Shown: positions 1-8,573, counted from the stretch's first letter. The stretch is DNA of 64,000 bases from Ferrimonas futtsuensis DSM 18154 (GCF_000422645.1 NZ_AUGL01000023.1:1-64000); one strand, 5' to 3'. Translations and numbers: made by a program. The notes: generated by a model from the letters alone, not told the origin.

Positions 1-247
1 TCTCTCGCTCAAGACGGTTAATCCGGGCCTCCAGCTCCTGAATCTTCTGCTGTTCTGGAGTCAGGGCTTTGTTTGTCGGTGTGGTGCCGCCTCTCTCCTC
101 CTCCAGCTGCTTAACCCAGCGCCTGAGGATGGTCTCACCGATATCGAGAGAGCGGCTGGCTTCGGGGACTGAGTATCCCTGGTCGAGTACTAGACTGGCA
201 GCCTCGAGCTTGAACTCGGGCGTGAAGGAACGACGTTTTCTGGTCAT
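1..247 (-). CDS. IS3-family transposase OrfA, N-terminal part
   Basis: The minus-strand frame starts at 247 (MTRKRRSFTPEFKLEAASLV) and runs off the left edge. It encodes the helix-turn-helix DNA-binding domain of IS3 OrfA proteins (first about 55 residues), followed by a region rich in Glu, Gln and Arg that looks like the leucine-zipper coiled coil used for multimerisation. In this family OrfA is made alone or as an OrfAB fusion by programmed -1 frameshifting, and the fusion is the transposase. OrfB is outside the window, so activity of this copy cannot be judged. Confidence 0.88.
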   Translation of the reverse strand, partial: MTRKRRSFTPEFKLEAASLVLDQGYSVPEASRSLDIGETILRRWVKQLEEERGGTTPTNKALTPEQQKIQELEARINRLERE

Positions 248-315
248 GGAACACCTCTTGTTACGGTGGTGACTTTACCACCTTAAGTGGTGTCCGGGAT
301 CATTAGACCACTACA
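1..315 (-). mobile_element. IS3-family insertion sequence, one end (partial)
   Basis: The segment holds the 5' part of an IS3-type orfA on the minus strand plus about 70 bases of terminal non-coding DNA. The predicted outer end is near 315, where the minus strand reads TGTAGTGGTCTAATG, as expected of an IS3-like terminal repeat. The rest of the element lies beyond the left edge. Its outer end runs into the reading frame of the neighbouring nuclease gene, which points to insertion into that gene. The exact terminus and target duplication cannot be fixed from one end. Confidence 0.72.
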
Positions 316-1038
316 ATCGCTTCCCATCGCTGACTTGAGCCGCTCATTGATACTGTCATTTAGAAACTGCTTCAGCGCCTTAGTGGTGATCTCAAGAAAC
401 TGCGCCTTTACCTTGGCTGTCAGTACTCCTGAGTAAACACGGCTTGCAAAGAAACGAACGAAATCCTCTTCTGGATCCTTGAATTGTTCGGACAGCAGCT
501 TTTTGATCTGATTCAGGTACTTCAGTTCCCCTGCGGCACCCACAACAGATTCCACATCAAAGGAGGACTTTGTCAGTTTCTTAACCTCTGGCACCGCGTG
601 TTCATCAATGTCTTCAAGGTCTAGAGTCAGGAATGGCTTTTCGTCCATTTTGTTCGGGGCATCAAGGTCAGTATAAAACTCATATTGAGCACCATTTGTC
701 AGAATGGCTAATCGTGCCCTCGTTACAGAGAAATACCTGAATAGCTGACTCGCATGCTTTGAAGTTAGCTGTTCACCATATTTCTTACACTCGATCAGGA
801 TCTGAACCTCTCCATCCTTCATCAGGGCATAGTCAACCTTCTCCCCCTTCTTCGTTCCTGTATCCGCAGTAAACTCCGGGATAACCTCTGTGGGGTCGAA
901 GACATCATACCCAAGCACCGAGTGAAGGAATGGCATCACCAAGGCGTTCTTGGTGGCTTCCTCAGTTGCCAACGTTTCTTTCACTTGCTCCAGCTTCTTA
1001 GCCAGGGCCTGCAAACGATCTATGAAATCCATAGCCAT
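283..1038 (-). pseudogene. Type I restriction-like nuclease (HsdR N-terminal fold), truncated by IS
   Basis: The frame gives 251 residues. An N-terminal helical region is followed by a PD-(D/E)XK-type nuclease core: Asp in KVDYAL, then the IECKKYG motif with the catalytic Glu and Lys. This matches the HSDR_N family of stand-alone proteins related to type I restriction subunits. I recall full-length relatives as longer, with a further C-terminal domain that is absent here. The last ten codons (CSGLMIPDTT) appear to be read from the terminal repeat of the adjoining IS3 element, so the stop lies in IS DNA. The start has a GGAG eight bases upstream. Whether the truncated product is active is unknown. 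It was probably a defence or DNA-processing cargo gene of the island. Confidence 0.75.
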
Positions 1039-1178
1039 GCTTTACTCCATGTGATGTTCGTCAGTACTTCCGTGTACGTTAATACATGAGAAGTGAGCAA
1101 AACTTGCCCACCATCAAAGAATTACAACCTATCTAACATGGCAATCTCACCGATCACTGACAAGTTTTTGTTGGATTT

Positions 1179-2459
1179 TTACTCAGCCTCGGTCTTGTCT
1201 AGGTCATAATCGATAGCTCTTATGAGCGAAACCAGATCCGTTACTCTGTACTCCTTCCCGTACCTATCGAACGTGATAGAGCCATGACTGTGCCCTACCA
1301 ACCCCGCAACCAGTTCACTGCTAAAGCCGCCCCGCTTTAGCTTCGTCACTACAGTATGCCGCAAGCTGTGAAAAGTCTCCCCTTCTCCCCAGCCCAGCTT
1401 TGCCCTGAACTTGGTAAACCATAACGACGGCTTGTGACCGAAGCCTCGCCTGTTACCTGCAGGAATCTCAGGGAACAAACGAGCATGACCCGCGGCCCTA
1501 CGCGCCTCAGCGAACTTCAGGAATCCCTCTTCAATGAGTTGAGGATGAATCGGAATAACTCGCTCGCTGGAAGGCGTTTTCAATGACTGGTACGGCTGTG
1601 TAGCCTGAATATGGATACATGGATAGCCGTCAATCACCTTGAGGTCGTCGAGATAGAGCTGTGCCAGTTCTGCGATACGCGCCCCTGTGTAGGCTCCCAA
1701 GAAAGGCAACCAGCGCTTAAAAGGCGTTTTCTGATACTTCTCCTGGTCTCTTGCAGCAATCAGCAGCCTGCGCACCATGGCATCGCTGACAGCCTTTCTC
1801 TGGTCCCTTACGCGTCTCTTCTGCTTCAGGGTTATCCCCTGCATTGGATTTTGGGTGCCATAGTACGGGGCCGCCCACTGCAGAAGGTTCTTTACCTTGC
1901 CAATCCGCTTGTTGATCGTTGGGATCGCCAGCTTCCCAGCATTCAGAAAGTGTTGCTTGTACTTAAGCGCCACTCTGCCATCGAATCGGCTAAGCCGTAT
2001 GTCACCCACGATTTTAATCAGTTCCGCATAGGCAAATTCGTTATGCGCTATCTCATGAGGTCGCCATGCCCCCTCTCTGCGCTTCTCTGCTGTGAAGAGC
2101 CTAATGACCTCTGACAACTTCGGAGAGTCATCCTGTGGCCTCTGCGCCTTCTGCTGGAGTGGTTCAACCGGTACTTTATGGGAAGGCACTGTGTTGCTCT
2201 GAGTGGTGTTTTGAAGCTGCTGTGTCCCTTCTCCTTTTGCATGGCTAGTCAGTTGCTCCAACACCAACCATGACCGCTGCACAGCTTCCCGATAACAGCG
2301 GGTGCGCAGCGACTGGCGGATCTCGGACTTTGTGGAGCGCAGTGGAGAGTCTTTGGGAACGACGACGCGGGCATACCAGATGCCATGCCTGGACTGGAAG
2401 AGATAGGGCGCCGAATGGGGGTGTTTCTTAGCCTGAACTGATGCCTGTTTTGCACGCAA
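1179..2459 (-). CDS. Tyrosine recombinase / site-specific integrase
   Basis: A 426-residue phage-type integrase. The N-terminus (about residues 18-75) resembles the DUF6538 domain found before many island integrases. A core-binding SAM-like domain follows at about 115-215. The catalytic domain carries the expected residues: Arg in TGARIAEL, the HSLRH box, the His in GLVGHSH, and the nucleophilic Tyr in FDRYGK. The gene lies about 70 bp from the 3' end of ffs and reads away from it, the usual geometry for an integrase beside its attachment site. It probably drives integration and excision of the island to its left. Confidence 0.93.
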   Translation of the reverse strand: MRAKQASVQAKKHPHSAPYLFQSRHGIWYARVVVPKDSPLRSTKSEIRQSLRTRCYREAVQRSWLVLEQLTSHAKGEGTQQLQNTTQSNTVPSHKVPVEPLQQKAQRPQDDSPKLSEVIRLFTAEKRREGAWRPHEIAHNEFAYAELIKIVGDIRLSRFDGRVALKYKQHFLNAGKLAIPTINKRIGKVKNLLQWAAPYYGTQNPMQGITLKQKRRVRDQRKAVSDAMVRRLLIAARDQEKYQKTPFKRWLPFLGAYTGARIAELAQLYLDDLKVIDGYPCIHIQATQPYQSLKTPSSERVIPIHPQLIEEGFLKFAEARRAAGHARLFPEIPAGNRRGFGHKPSLWFTKFRAKLGWGEGETFHSLRHTVVTKLKRGGFSSELVAGLVGHSHGSITFDRYGKEYRVTDLVSLIRAIDYDLDKTEAE

Positions 2460-2531
2460 AATGTACCACCAAGTGTATCACCTGAGGGTCAAATTCAGCT
2501 AAGTTATTGATTATAAAGGGGAATTATTGGT

Positions 2532-2635
2532 GACGCCCCCAGCCACATCCCGGCACATGCGTCACCCGCCTTGGCTGCTCCCTTCCGGGCCTGACCAGGT
2601 AAACGAATTAGCATTGCGAGAGGACCGGGGGCATC
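2532..2635 (-). ncRNA. ffs: 4.5S RNA, RNA component of the signal recognition particle
   Basis: Read on the minus strand, the sequence has the hallmark conserved core of bacterial SRP RNA: TTACCTGGTCAGGCCCGGAA, GGGAGCAGCC, then a region like GGTGACGCATGTGCCGGGAT. The outermost bases pair perfectly (GATGCCCCC with GGGGGCGTC), which sets the ends of a hairpin of about 104 nt. It binds Ffh and targets nascent membrane proteins to FtsY. Its 3' end appears to be the attachment site of the integrase element. No strong intrinsic terminator is visible downstream. Confidence 0.95.
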
Positions 2636-2762
2636 ATAGACATGAGCCCTTAAAGGCAGGCGCATTATTACTGATGCGCCGGAGTGTTGCAAGAAGAAAG
2701 GGGCGAACTTGGGCCGTCGCGCGTCTGTTTGCGCAAGCAATGCACAGTCCGCCCCCCAGGGA

Positions 2763-4154
2763 TTACCAGAGAATCAGTGACAGGCCGTAGATAACCGCGA
2801 TGGCGATGACGTTGATCATCACGCCGGCCCGAATCATCTCGGTCTGGCGAATGTAACCGGCCCCAAACACAATGGCGTTGGGCGGCGTTGCCACCGGCAG
2901 CATGAAGGCACAGGAGGCGGAGAACGCAATCACCATAGACAGCATCACCGAGGAGATCCCCAGAGCCTCGGCGATGGAGGCAAACACCGGCACCAGCAGG
3001 GCCGCACTGGCGGTATTACTGGCAAACTCGGTCAGCAGCACCACGAACACCGTGGTCGCCAGAATAAACAGGGCCAGGTGGGAGGAGCCAAAGAGATGGG
3101 TGACCTGCTCCGCCATAAAGACACTGGTTCCCGTGGTTTTCAGCACACCACTCAGGGTCAGGCCGCCACCAAACAGCAGCAGCACACCCCAGTCGGTGGT
3201 ATTCTCAATCTGCTTCCACTTTACCAGTCGCAGGATACCCAGGGCACCCACCGCGCTGAGGGCTACGAAGGTATCGAACTTAGCGATGCCGCCTAAGGCC
3301 TGGCTCAGGGGTTTGGAGAAGATCCAGGCAGCCACGGTCACTGCAAACACCGCCAGGGTGCACTTGGCATGGCCCGTCAGGCGCCCTTCGCTGGCACGGA
3401 AGTTGAAGCTTTGGTTCAGATTAGGCTTAACGAAGAAGTACAAGGCACCAATCGCCAGGGGCCACAGCAGCAGTACCACGGGAATGCCATACTCCAGCCA
3501 CTCGAAGAAGCTCAGGCCCACTTCGGCGGCAGCAATGGCGTTTGGCGGGCTGCCCACCAGGGTGCCGATACCACCGATGTTGGCGCTGTAGGCGACACCC
3601 AGCAGCACAAACACATAGGTCCTGTGGTTCTCCTCTCTGTCCAGTTGAGACAGCATCCCCAGGGCCAGAGGCAGCATCATCGCTGCGGTGGCGGTGTTGC
3701 TTATCCACATGGACAGCAACGCCGTCACAGAGAACAGCATCAGGGTAGCCACCGCCAGCTTGCCCTTCGCCATGTTGATCACCTTGCTGGCGATCATCTT
3801 GTCGATCCCCTGGGCATTCAGGGCTGCGGCCATAACAAAACCGCCGAAGAACAGGAAAATGATCGGGTTGGAGAAGTTGGCCATCGCCTTAGGCATGGTG
3901 AAGATCCCCAAAGCCACCGCCAGCACCGGCACCAGCAGAGCCGTAATGCTGATGTGAATCGCTTCGGTGAGCCACAGGATCGCGATGCAGACCAGCATCG
4001 CCAACCCTTTGTTGATCTCAGGGTCAAATGGCAACCAGGCGATCAGCGCTGCAAACAGGGCCACATCGCACAACAGGATAATCATCTTCTTGTCCATCAG
4101 CGAGCTCAGGTACCCCTGCTCAGTCGCTCCCTGGGACTGTGTGATTTCGGACAT
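2763..4154 (-). CDS. DASS/SLC13-family anion:sodium symporter
   Basis: A polytopic membrane protein of 463 residues with about a dozen hydrophobic segments. It has the two internally repeated helical-hairpin motifs typical of divalent anion:Na+ symporters: SNTATAAMM near the first, and TEFASNTASAALL plus PVATPPNAIVFG near the second. Substrates of the family are C4-dicarboxylates, citrate or sulfate, and the sequence does not settle which. The start is placed at 4154 (MSEITQ), because AAAGGGA lies just upstream of that ATG while the longer TTG frame would contain this RBS. It stands alone, with a perfect CRP-type palindrome about 295 bp upstream. Confidence 0.85.
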   Translation of the reverse strand: MSEITQSQGATEQGYLSSLMDKKMIILLCDVALFAALIAWLPFDPEINKGLAMLVCIAILWLTEAIHISITALLVPVLAVALGIFTMPKAMANFSNPIIFLFFGGFVMAAALNAQGIDKMIASKVINMAKGKLAVATLMLFSVTALLSMWISNTATAAMMLPLALGMLSQLDREENHRTYVFVLLGVAYSANIGGIGTLVGSPPNAIAAAEVGLSFFEWLEYGIPVVLLLWPLAIGALYFFVKPNLNQSFNFRASEGRLTGHAKCTLAVFAVTVAAWIFSKPLSQALGGIAKFDTFVALSAVGALGILRLVKWKQIENTTDWGVLLLFGGGLTLSGVLKTTGTSVFMAEQVTHLFGSSHLALFILATTVFVVLLTEFASNTASAALLVPVFASIAEALGISSVMLSMVIAFSASCAFMLPVATPPNAIVFGAGYIRQTEMIRAGVMINVIAIAVIYGLSLILW

Positions 4155-4594
4155 AAATTTCCCTTTAACCAAGTGTGTTTTTTCTTAGGTTACGGGGGAA
4201 AAATGAGAGGGCACAAGCTCTCAAATTCAGTAATTTGATACCGAACGCCGCTCAACACGCCACCCAAAACTACCAAACTGAAACCCGCCGGTGGTGCAAC
4301 TCTCTGCTAAAACAACCGCCCCACCGGGCCGGCTTAGACCAAAGGCGAATGAAGCAAAGTTTCATCCTGAGCGCCGTGGCCGATTTCTGTTTTTTACCCC
4401 AAAAACAACATTCGTGACCGCAACCTCACGCCATGAATTGACCCTTGTGATCCCGATCACAACCATTAGTGCCTGTGACGGAAAAGATGACCTGCGACAA
4501 TCACAAGAAATCACATTGACGCCGCCCACCCTAAACTAACTTCATAGGTGCGCCCCAACCGGGGGCAAGTTGGTGAAACCAAGGAGAGAACACC
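4155..4594. other. Intergenic region between divergent transporter and comEA-like gene
   Basis: This is 440 bp without a convincing gene. It separates two divergent genes, so it must hold both promoters. The clearest element is the CRP-like palindrome at 4445-4462. AT-rich stretches near 4180-4260 could hold the transporter promoter, but no single -35/-10 pair stands out. Confidence 0.5.
4445..4462. promoter_or_regulatory. Predicted CRP (cAMP receptor protein) binding site
   Basis: TTGTGATCCCGATCACAA is an 18-bp perfect inverted repeat (two 8-base arms round CC) and matches the consensus TGTGA-N6-TCACA. It lies 133 bp before the comEA-like start and about 290 bp before the transporter start. 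Carbon-source control of the transporter is the more natural reading, but this is inference. Confidence 0.7.
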
Positions 4595-4879
4595 ATGATA
4601 AAACACCTGATTCTATGCTCAGCACTGATGTCTGCCCCCCTGTTCGTCCACGCAGGGGAAGCCCCTCAGGCGGCCGCCGAACAGATGCCGGTCAACATCA
4701 ATACCGCCAACGCCGAACAGATAGCGGCTCAGCTGAAAGGAGTGGGGCTGAGTAAGGCTAAGGCGATCGTCGCCTACCGCGAGCAAAATGGCCCCTTTAC
4801 CGATCTGGCCCAACTGGCCGAGGTGAAGGGAATCGGCAAGAAAACCCTGGAGCAAAACAGCGGACGGCTTCAGCTCTGA
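4595..4879 (+). CDS. ComEA-like helix-hairpin-helix DNA-binding protein
   Basis: A 94-residue protein with a signal peptide (about residues 1-20, ending FVHA). A ComEA-type helix-hairpin-helix repeat follows: VNINTANAEQIAAQLKGVGL and AIVAYREQNGPF, then a second GIGKKTLE hairpin. Such periplasmic proteins bind double-stranded DNA; in naturally competent bacteria ComEA ratchets incoming DNA across the outer membrane. A strong AAGGAG lies eight bases before the ATG. No other competence gene is adjacent, so a role in uptake is inferred from the family. Confidence 0.88.
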   Translation: MIKHLILCSALMSAPLFVHAGEAPQAAAEQMPVNINTANAEQIAAQLKGVGLSKAKAIVAYREQNGPFTDLAQLAEVKGIGKKTLEQNSGRLQL

Positions 4880-5070
4880 CCCAGGCAAGGGCTGACCCGG
4901 TCCCTCGGCCAGCCCTCTCCTTCACGGGGCAAACCGCCCTAAAATGAGACGCCATGGCGCTTGACGCAGACCCGCTCTTCTCGACCACCAACCGACATAT
5001 AACCGGGCACTGACGCCCAACTTGCCCTAATATGCGGCCCAGAGGACCAAAAAATGCAGGGGCCAACCTC

Positions 5071-5976
5071 ATGCACAATCACAGCGTCAAAAAAGCCGTC
5101 ATCCCCGTTGCCGGACTGGGCACCAGAATGCTGCCAGCCACCAAGGCCATTCCCAAAGAGATGTTACCCGTGGTGGATAAGCCCCTGATCCAATATGTAG
5201 TCAATGAGGCGATCGACGCCGGCATCTTAGAGATCGTACTGGTGACTCATGCCAGTAAGAACTCCATCGAGAATCATTTTGATACCAGCTTCGAACTCGA
5301 AGCGACGCTGGAGAAGCGGGTGAAACGCCAACTGCTGGATGAAGTCCAGGCGATCTGCCCCAAGGGGGTCACCATCATGCACGTTCGCCAGGGGGAGGCT
5401 AAGGGATTGGGGCACGCCATCCTCTGTGCCCGCCCTCTGGTCGGAGACAACCCCTTCGCCATCATCCTGCCCGATGTGTTGATCGACGACAGTGCCGCCG
5501 ACCCGAAGCGAGACAACCTGGCGCAGATGGTCAGGCAGTTCGAGCAAACCCACTCCAGCCAGATCATGGTGGAGTCGGTGCCGGATTCTGAGGTCTCCAG
5601 CTACGGCATTGTGGATCTCGGGGGCACCGAGCTGCTGCACGGCGATACTGCGCCCATTAAGAAGATGGTGGAGAAGCCTGAGCCGGAGGAGTCCCCCTCC
5701 AATCTGGCCGTCGCCGGCCGTTACATCCTGTCTGCCAACATATGGCCTCTGCTGGGCAAAACACCACCGGGAGCCGGCGATGAAATTCAGCTGACCGACG
5801 CCATCGACATGCTGCTGGACCAGGAACCTGTCTGTGCTTATGCCATGAAGGGGAGGAGCCATGACTGTGGCAGCAAACTGGGCTACCTCAAAGCCAATGT
5901 CGAGTACGGCATGCGCCACCCACAGCTTAAAGAGGAGTTCCTAGCTTACCTAAAACACCTTGGCAAGAGTCTCTGA
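5071..5976 (+). CDS. galU: UTP-glucose-1-phosphate uridylyltransferase
   Basis: Makes UDP-glucose from UTP and glucose-1-phosphate for lipopolysaccharide, capsule and sugar interconversion in the cytoplasm. The nucleotidyltransferase signature is at the N-terminus ([10 protein letters not shown], then [10 protein letters not shown]). Later motifs include [11 protein letters not shown] and EKPEPEE, and the carboxy part has the Gal[11 protein letters not shown] element. The start at 5071 ([10 protein letters not shown]) has AGGGG eight bases upstream and gives 301 residues, the family length. The longer frame from 5032 lacks an RBS. The gene is monocistronic, with an intrinsic terminator directly after it. 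Confidence 0.96.
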   Translation: MHNHSVKKAVIPVAGLGTRMLPATKAIPKEMLPVVDKPLIQYVVNEAIDAGILEIVLVTHASKNSIENHFDTSFELEATLEKRVKRQLLDEVQAICPKGVTIMHVRQGEAKGLGHAILCARPLVGDNPFAIILPDVLIDDSAADPKRDNLAQMVRQFEQTHSSQIMVESVPDSEVSSYGIVDLGGTELLHGDTAPIKKMVEKPEPEESPSNLAVAGRYILSANIWPLLGKTPPGAGDEIQLTDAIDMLLDQEPVCAYAMKGRSHDCGSKLGYLKANVEYGMRHPQLKEEFLAYLKHLGKSL

Positions 5977-5990
5977 ATAGCTGACGAAAA

Positions 5991-6016
5991 GCAGCGTTCA
6001 ATGGCGCTGTTTTTTT
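5991..6016 (+). terminator. Intrinsic terminator after galU
   Basis: CAGCG and CGCTG arms around an eight-base loop are followed by seven T residues, 15 bases after the galU stop. Confidence 0.75.
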
Positions 6017-6101
6017 CTCCATCCCTGACTATTCTTAGTGTGATGTTGAATTCAACTCGTGCTGTATTTTCAGCGGATACGAGTGGAACAAGGGGCTATG
6101 A

Positions 6102-6791
6102 ATGGATGTACTCACTTTCTCACCCAGGAGTCGGCATTACGGTCAACCCCTGTTTCTGGGTGCCTTGATCAGTCTGCTGACGTCGCTGGGTTTCGTGATC
6201 AATTTTGGCAACCTCTATCCTCTCACCATTGGCTGGGTTCTGGTTTCGGCAGTGGCACTGGCCGTGGCCATGGGACACATCAGACAGGCGCGACACAGCC
6301 TGATTGCGGACGACCGCGGTGTTCTTCTTCTCATTGACCAAACCGTCGTCCCCATTCGCTGGGATCAAATTCAACGCATTGACTTTGTGAGTGAACATCA
6401 GCTTCTCGGTATTCGACTCAAATCTGATGCCAGAATCTGGCAGCAACTCAGCCCTCGCCAGCTTCGGCGCTGGTGTCGCCTCAGCCAGCATCAGCTGAAA
6501 CAATTTGGCGTCCCCGCGGTCACCGATGGCCTGCTGGCACAGCCGGACCTGCTGCACCAACAGCAGTATCTGAGCGATCAGCTGGCCCAGAAAAGCGGTT
6601 TCCACATCCTGTTGTGTGACAGTGAGTTTGCCACCGCCGTAGATAAAATCAGTTTGGAATTACGACAAGCGCACCAGACCTCCCTGCTACGCCGCGCTCG
6701 CCGGGAAGCTACAGTGACGCCCATCGACACCAGAGTAAGCCAAGATACTCATGAAGTGCCCGCTCTGAGGTCTGGAGATTCGAGGCGCTGA
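6102..6791 (+). CDS. Membrane-anchored protein of unknown function (possibly DUF2982)
   Basis: A 229-residue protein. Two hydrophobic segments at about residues 17-35 and 38-56 form a hairpin anchor. A hydrophilic domain rich in Gln and Arg follows, which on this topology should face the cytoplasm. The layout and length recall the DUF2982 proteins of Shewanella and Vibrio, but I am not sure of the match. AAGGGG six bases upstream supports the start. The last 83 bases overlap the 3' end of the convergent ElyC/YdcF gene. No catalytic motif was recognised. Confidence 0.7.
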   Translation: MDVLTFSPRSRHYGQPLFLGALISLLTSLGFVINFGNLYPLTIGWVLVSAVALAVAMGHIRQARHSLIADDRGVLLLIDQTVVPIRWDQIQRIDFVSEHQLLGIRLKSDARIWQQLSPRQLRRWCRLSQHQLKQFGVPAVTDGLLAQPDLLHQQQYLSDQLAQKSGFHILLCDSEFATAVDKISLELRQAHQTSLLRRARREATVTPIDTRVSQDTHEVPALRSGDSRR

Positions 6792-7443
6792 ACTGCCACC
6801 AGGAGGCACCCCGGCCAATAAAATCCGTCGGCGCAGCTTGAGCCTGTACCCCCTGACCGAGAAAAAGCGCCATCACCCTGGGCATATGGGTGGCTGAACT
6901 GACCAAGATCACCTCCCTCTCCCCAAATCGCTCCCTGAACAGGCGCGCCTCCATGGCGGTGTCCAGGGCGGTGGGAAAGGTCACGATCTGTTCTGCTGGA
7001 ACCCCCATGCCCTGAGCCGCGGCTGCAGCCACCTGGGCGTGAGGCAGGGGATCCTCACCACCCCAGCCGCTGAGTACCAGAGTGCTGCCCGGGTACAGCT
7101 GCTGCAACCTGACCCCTTCGGTCAGGCGGGCCAGGGCGGTATCCGACAGCTGCTGATGGGCCATGGGACTTATGGAGGAGTCATGACCCGAGCCCAGCAC
7201 CATGATCACCTCCGCTCCCTGACCGCTCCAAACCGGATACTGCTGCTCCAGGGGTCGAGCCAGCCACTGACTGCCAAAACTGGAGCTGAGAAACAACATC
7301 AGTGCCGGTCCCATCAGCACGAAAGCCCTTCCCAGGCGGGAGCGACTTCTGGACAGCCACAGCCCAAACAGAATTAGCAGGACAGCCAGCGGGATGGGAA
7401 GCAGCAGTGCCGAGATCCCTTTCTTAATCCAGAAACCGACCAT
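6709..7443 (-). CDS. ElyC/SanA/YdcF-family (DUF218) envelope protein
   Basis: A 244-residue protein with two N-terminal membrane segments (about residues 9-28 and 38-55) and a DUF218 domain outside the membrane. The domain shows VIMVLGSGHD near its start, LVLSGWGG in the middle and LVSSATHMPR later, all typical of ElyC/YdcF. In E. coli ElyC affects peptidoglycan synthesis and enterobacterial common antigen carrier lipid use; the biochemical activity is unclear. The start at 7443 shares one base with the fructokinase stop (TGATG), so the genes are translationally coupled. The longer frame from 7521 would lie inside the kinase gene. Confidence 0.88.
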   Translation of the reverse strand: MVGFWIKKGISALLLPIPLAVLLILFGLWLSRSRSRLGRAFVLMGPALMLFLSSSFGSQWLARPLEQQYPVWSGQGAEVIMVLGSGHDSSISPMAHQQLSDTALARLTEGVRLQQLYPGSTLVLSGWGGEDPLPHAQVAAAAAQGMGVPAEQIVTFPTALDTAMEARLFRERFGEREVILVSSATHMPRVMALFLGQGVQAQAAPTDFIGRGASWWQFSASNLQTSERALHEYLGLLWCRWASL

Positions 7444-8339
7444 CAGCGTCCCCAGAGCCAGGCGGCACCGCGCACCCCGGATGAATCCCCATGACCATTG
7501 GCCACCACTGGCGTGACGCACTCTCGGCCCAGGACATCGGCAGCCAAACGGCGATTCAGCTCTGGATAGAGCTCGTGAACATTGGACATTCCCCCACCCA
7601 GCACAATGATCTCCGGATCAAGCAGGTTGACCACATGGGCCAGGGCACGACTCAGCTGATCGCAATAGAGTTCAAACACTGAGCCGGCGGCAGGCTCCCC
7701 CTGACGCATGCGGTGAATGATCTGATCTCCGGGAAGGTTGTGAGAAGTCAGTCGGCTGTACTGTCGGCTAAAGCCTGTACCGGACACAAAGGTCTCGATG
7801 CAGCCATGGCGCCCGCAAAAGCACTGAGGTCCGGGGTACTCCTGCCGGGTCATCCAGGGCAGCGGATTGTGTCCCCACTCCCCGGACAGGCCATTGGCTC
7901 CCTGCAGGGGTCGCTCATTGAGGGCGATACCGGCCCCACAGCCCGTGCCGAGAATCACACCAAACACCATACTCTTACCCTGCCCGGCGCCATCCACCGC
8001 CTCAGACACGGCAAAGCAGTTGGCGTCGTTGGCAAGGCGCACTTCGCGGTTCAAGAGTTGGGAGAGGTCCTGATCCAGAGCCTGACCATTGAGACATTGG
8101 GTATTGGCGTTCTTCACCCTGCCTGTTTGAGGGGAGAGCACGCCGGGGATGCCAACTCCGACGCTGCCGGTCAGTGTCAGGTTGGCTTCCGCTCGCTGAA
8201 CCAGGCCGGCAATGCCCTGGAGAATCCCCTGATAATCTCCCTGAGGGGTGGCGATTCTCTCGCGCCACAACTCCTGCCCCTGGTCGCTGAGGGCGATCCC
8301 TTCGATTTTGGTTCCGCCCAGATCAATTCCGATTCGCAT
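7443..8339 (-). CDS. mak: ROK-family sugar kinase, fructokinase type
   Basis: A 298-residue ROK kinase. The N-terminal phosphate-binding motif is MRIGIDLGGTKIEG and the ROK signature is at about residues 130-160. The zinc site is complete: EWGHNPLPW gives the His, and CFCGRHGC gives three Cys. The catalytic Asp lies in VRLANDANC. Overall similarity is closest to E. coli Mak (YajF), which phosphorylates fructose and mannose, and I recall shared stretches such as VVNLLDPEIIVLGGGMSNV and GDSSGVRGAAWLW. An N-acetylglucosamine kinase role is the main alternative. It is followed by the coupled ElyC/YdcF gene. Confidence 0.88.
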   Translation of the reverse strand: MRIGIDLGGTKIEGIALSDQGQELWRERIATPQGDYQGILQGIAGLVQRAEANLTLTGSVGVGIPGVLSPQTGRVKNANTQCLNGQALDQDLSQLLNREVRLANDANCFAVSEAVDGAGQGKSMVFGVILGTGCGAGIALNERPLQGANGLSGEWGHNPLPWMTRQEYPGPQCFCGRHGCIETFVSGTGFSRQYSRLTSHNLPGDQIIHRMRQGEPAAGSVFELYCDQLSRALAHVVNLLDPEIIVLGGGMSNVHELYPELNRRLAADVLGRECVTPVVANGHGDSSGVRGAAWLWGR

Positions 8340-8411
8340 AACCGTTAATGGCCAGTCTATTGTTCCAATTTAGGTACCGGAATCATAACAGAGTTTGAGC
8401 AACGCCCCACC

Positions 8412-8573
8412 TCAGAACAGCTTAGTCAGCAGTCCGAGAACGGCGGTCGCAAAAAGCAGCACAATCACTATGGGGAAAAACAATCTGTCGGGGGGAGAAA
8501 AGCGGTTCCTCCGCCACAAGGCCAGATCAGACCATTTACCTTTATGAACTTTTTCGGAGTGGAGATTGGGCAT
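8412..8573 (-). CDS. Small single-pass membrane protein, 53 residues
   Basis: The minus-strand ATG at 8573 has a near-perfect Shine-Dalgarno sequence (AAGGAGG, five bases upstream) and opens a 53-codon frame ending at 8412. The product starts MPNLHSEKVHKGKWSD, has a basic stretch (LWRRNRF), and then one hydrophobic helix (about residues 31-50, LFFPIVIVLLFATAVLGLL). That is the positive-inside pattern of a single-pass inner-membrane protein with its N-terminus in the cytoplasm. I do not recognise the family. The quality of the RBS is the main reason to call it a gene. It lies upstream of mak in the same direction, 72 bp away. Confidence 0.68.
   Translation of the reverse strand: MPNLHSEKVHKGKWSDLALWRRNRFSPPDRLFFPIVIVLLFATAVLGLLTKLF

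Larger units (their letters stand above)
1..2531. mobile_element. Distal end of a genomic island inserted at the ffs 3' end
   Basis: An integrase, a truncated nuclease gene and an IS3 element abut the 3' end of the 4.5S RNA gene. Small stable RNA genes (tRNA, tmRNA, SRP RNA) are common integration targets for tyrosine recombinases because their 3' ends can be rebuilt by the incoming element. The left boundary and the second att repeat are outside the window, so extent and mobility are inferred. Confidence 0.6.

Noticed and set aside
2504..2740. Open frames on both strands over ffs
   Set aside because: They are shadows of the 4.5S RNA gene, whose core and closing stem are unmistakable.
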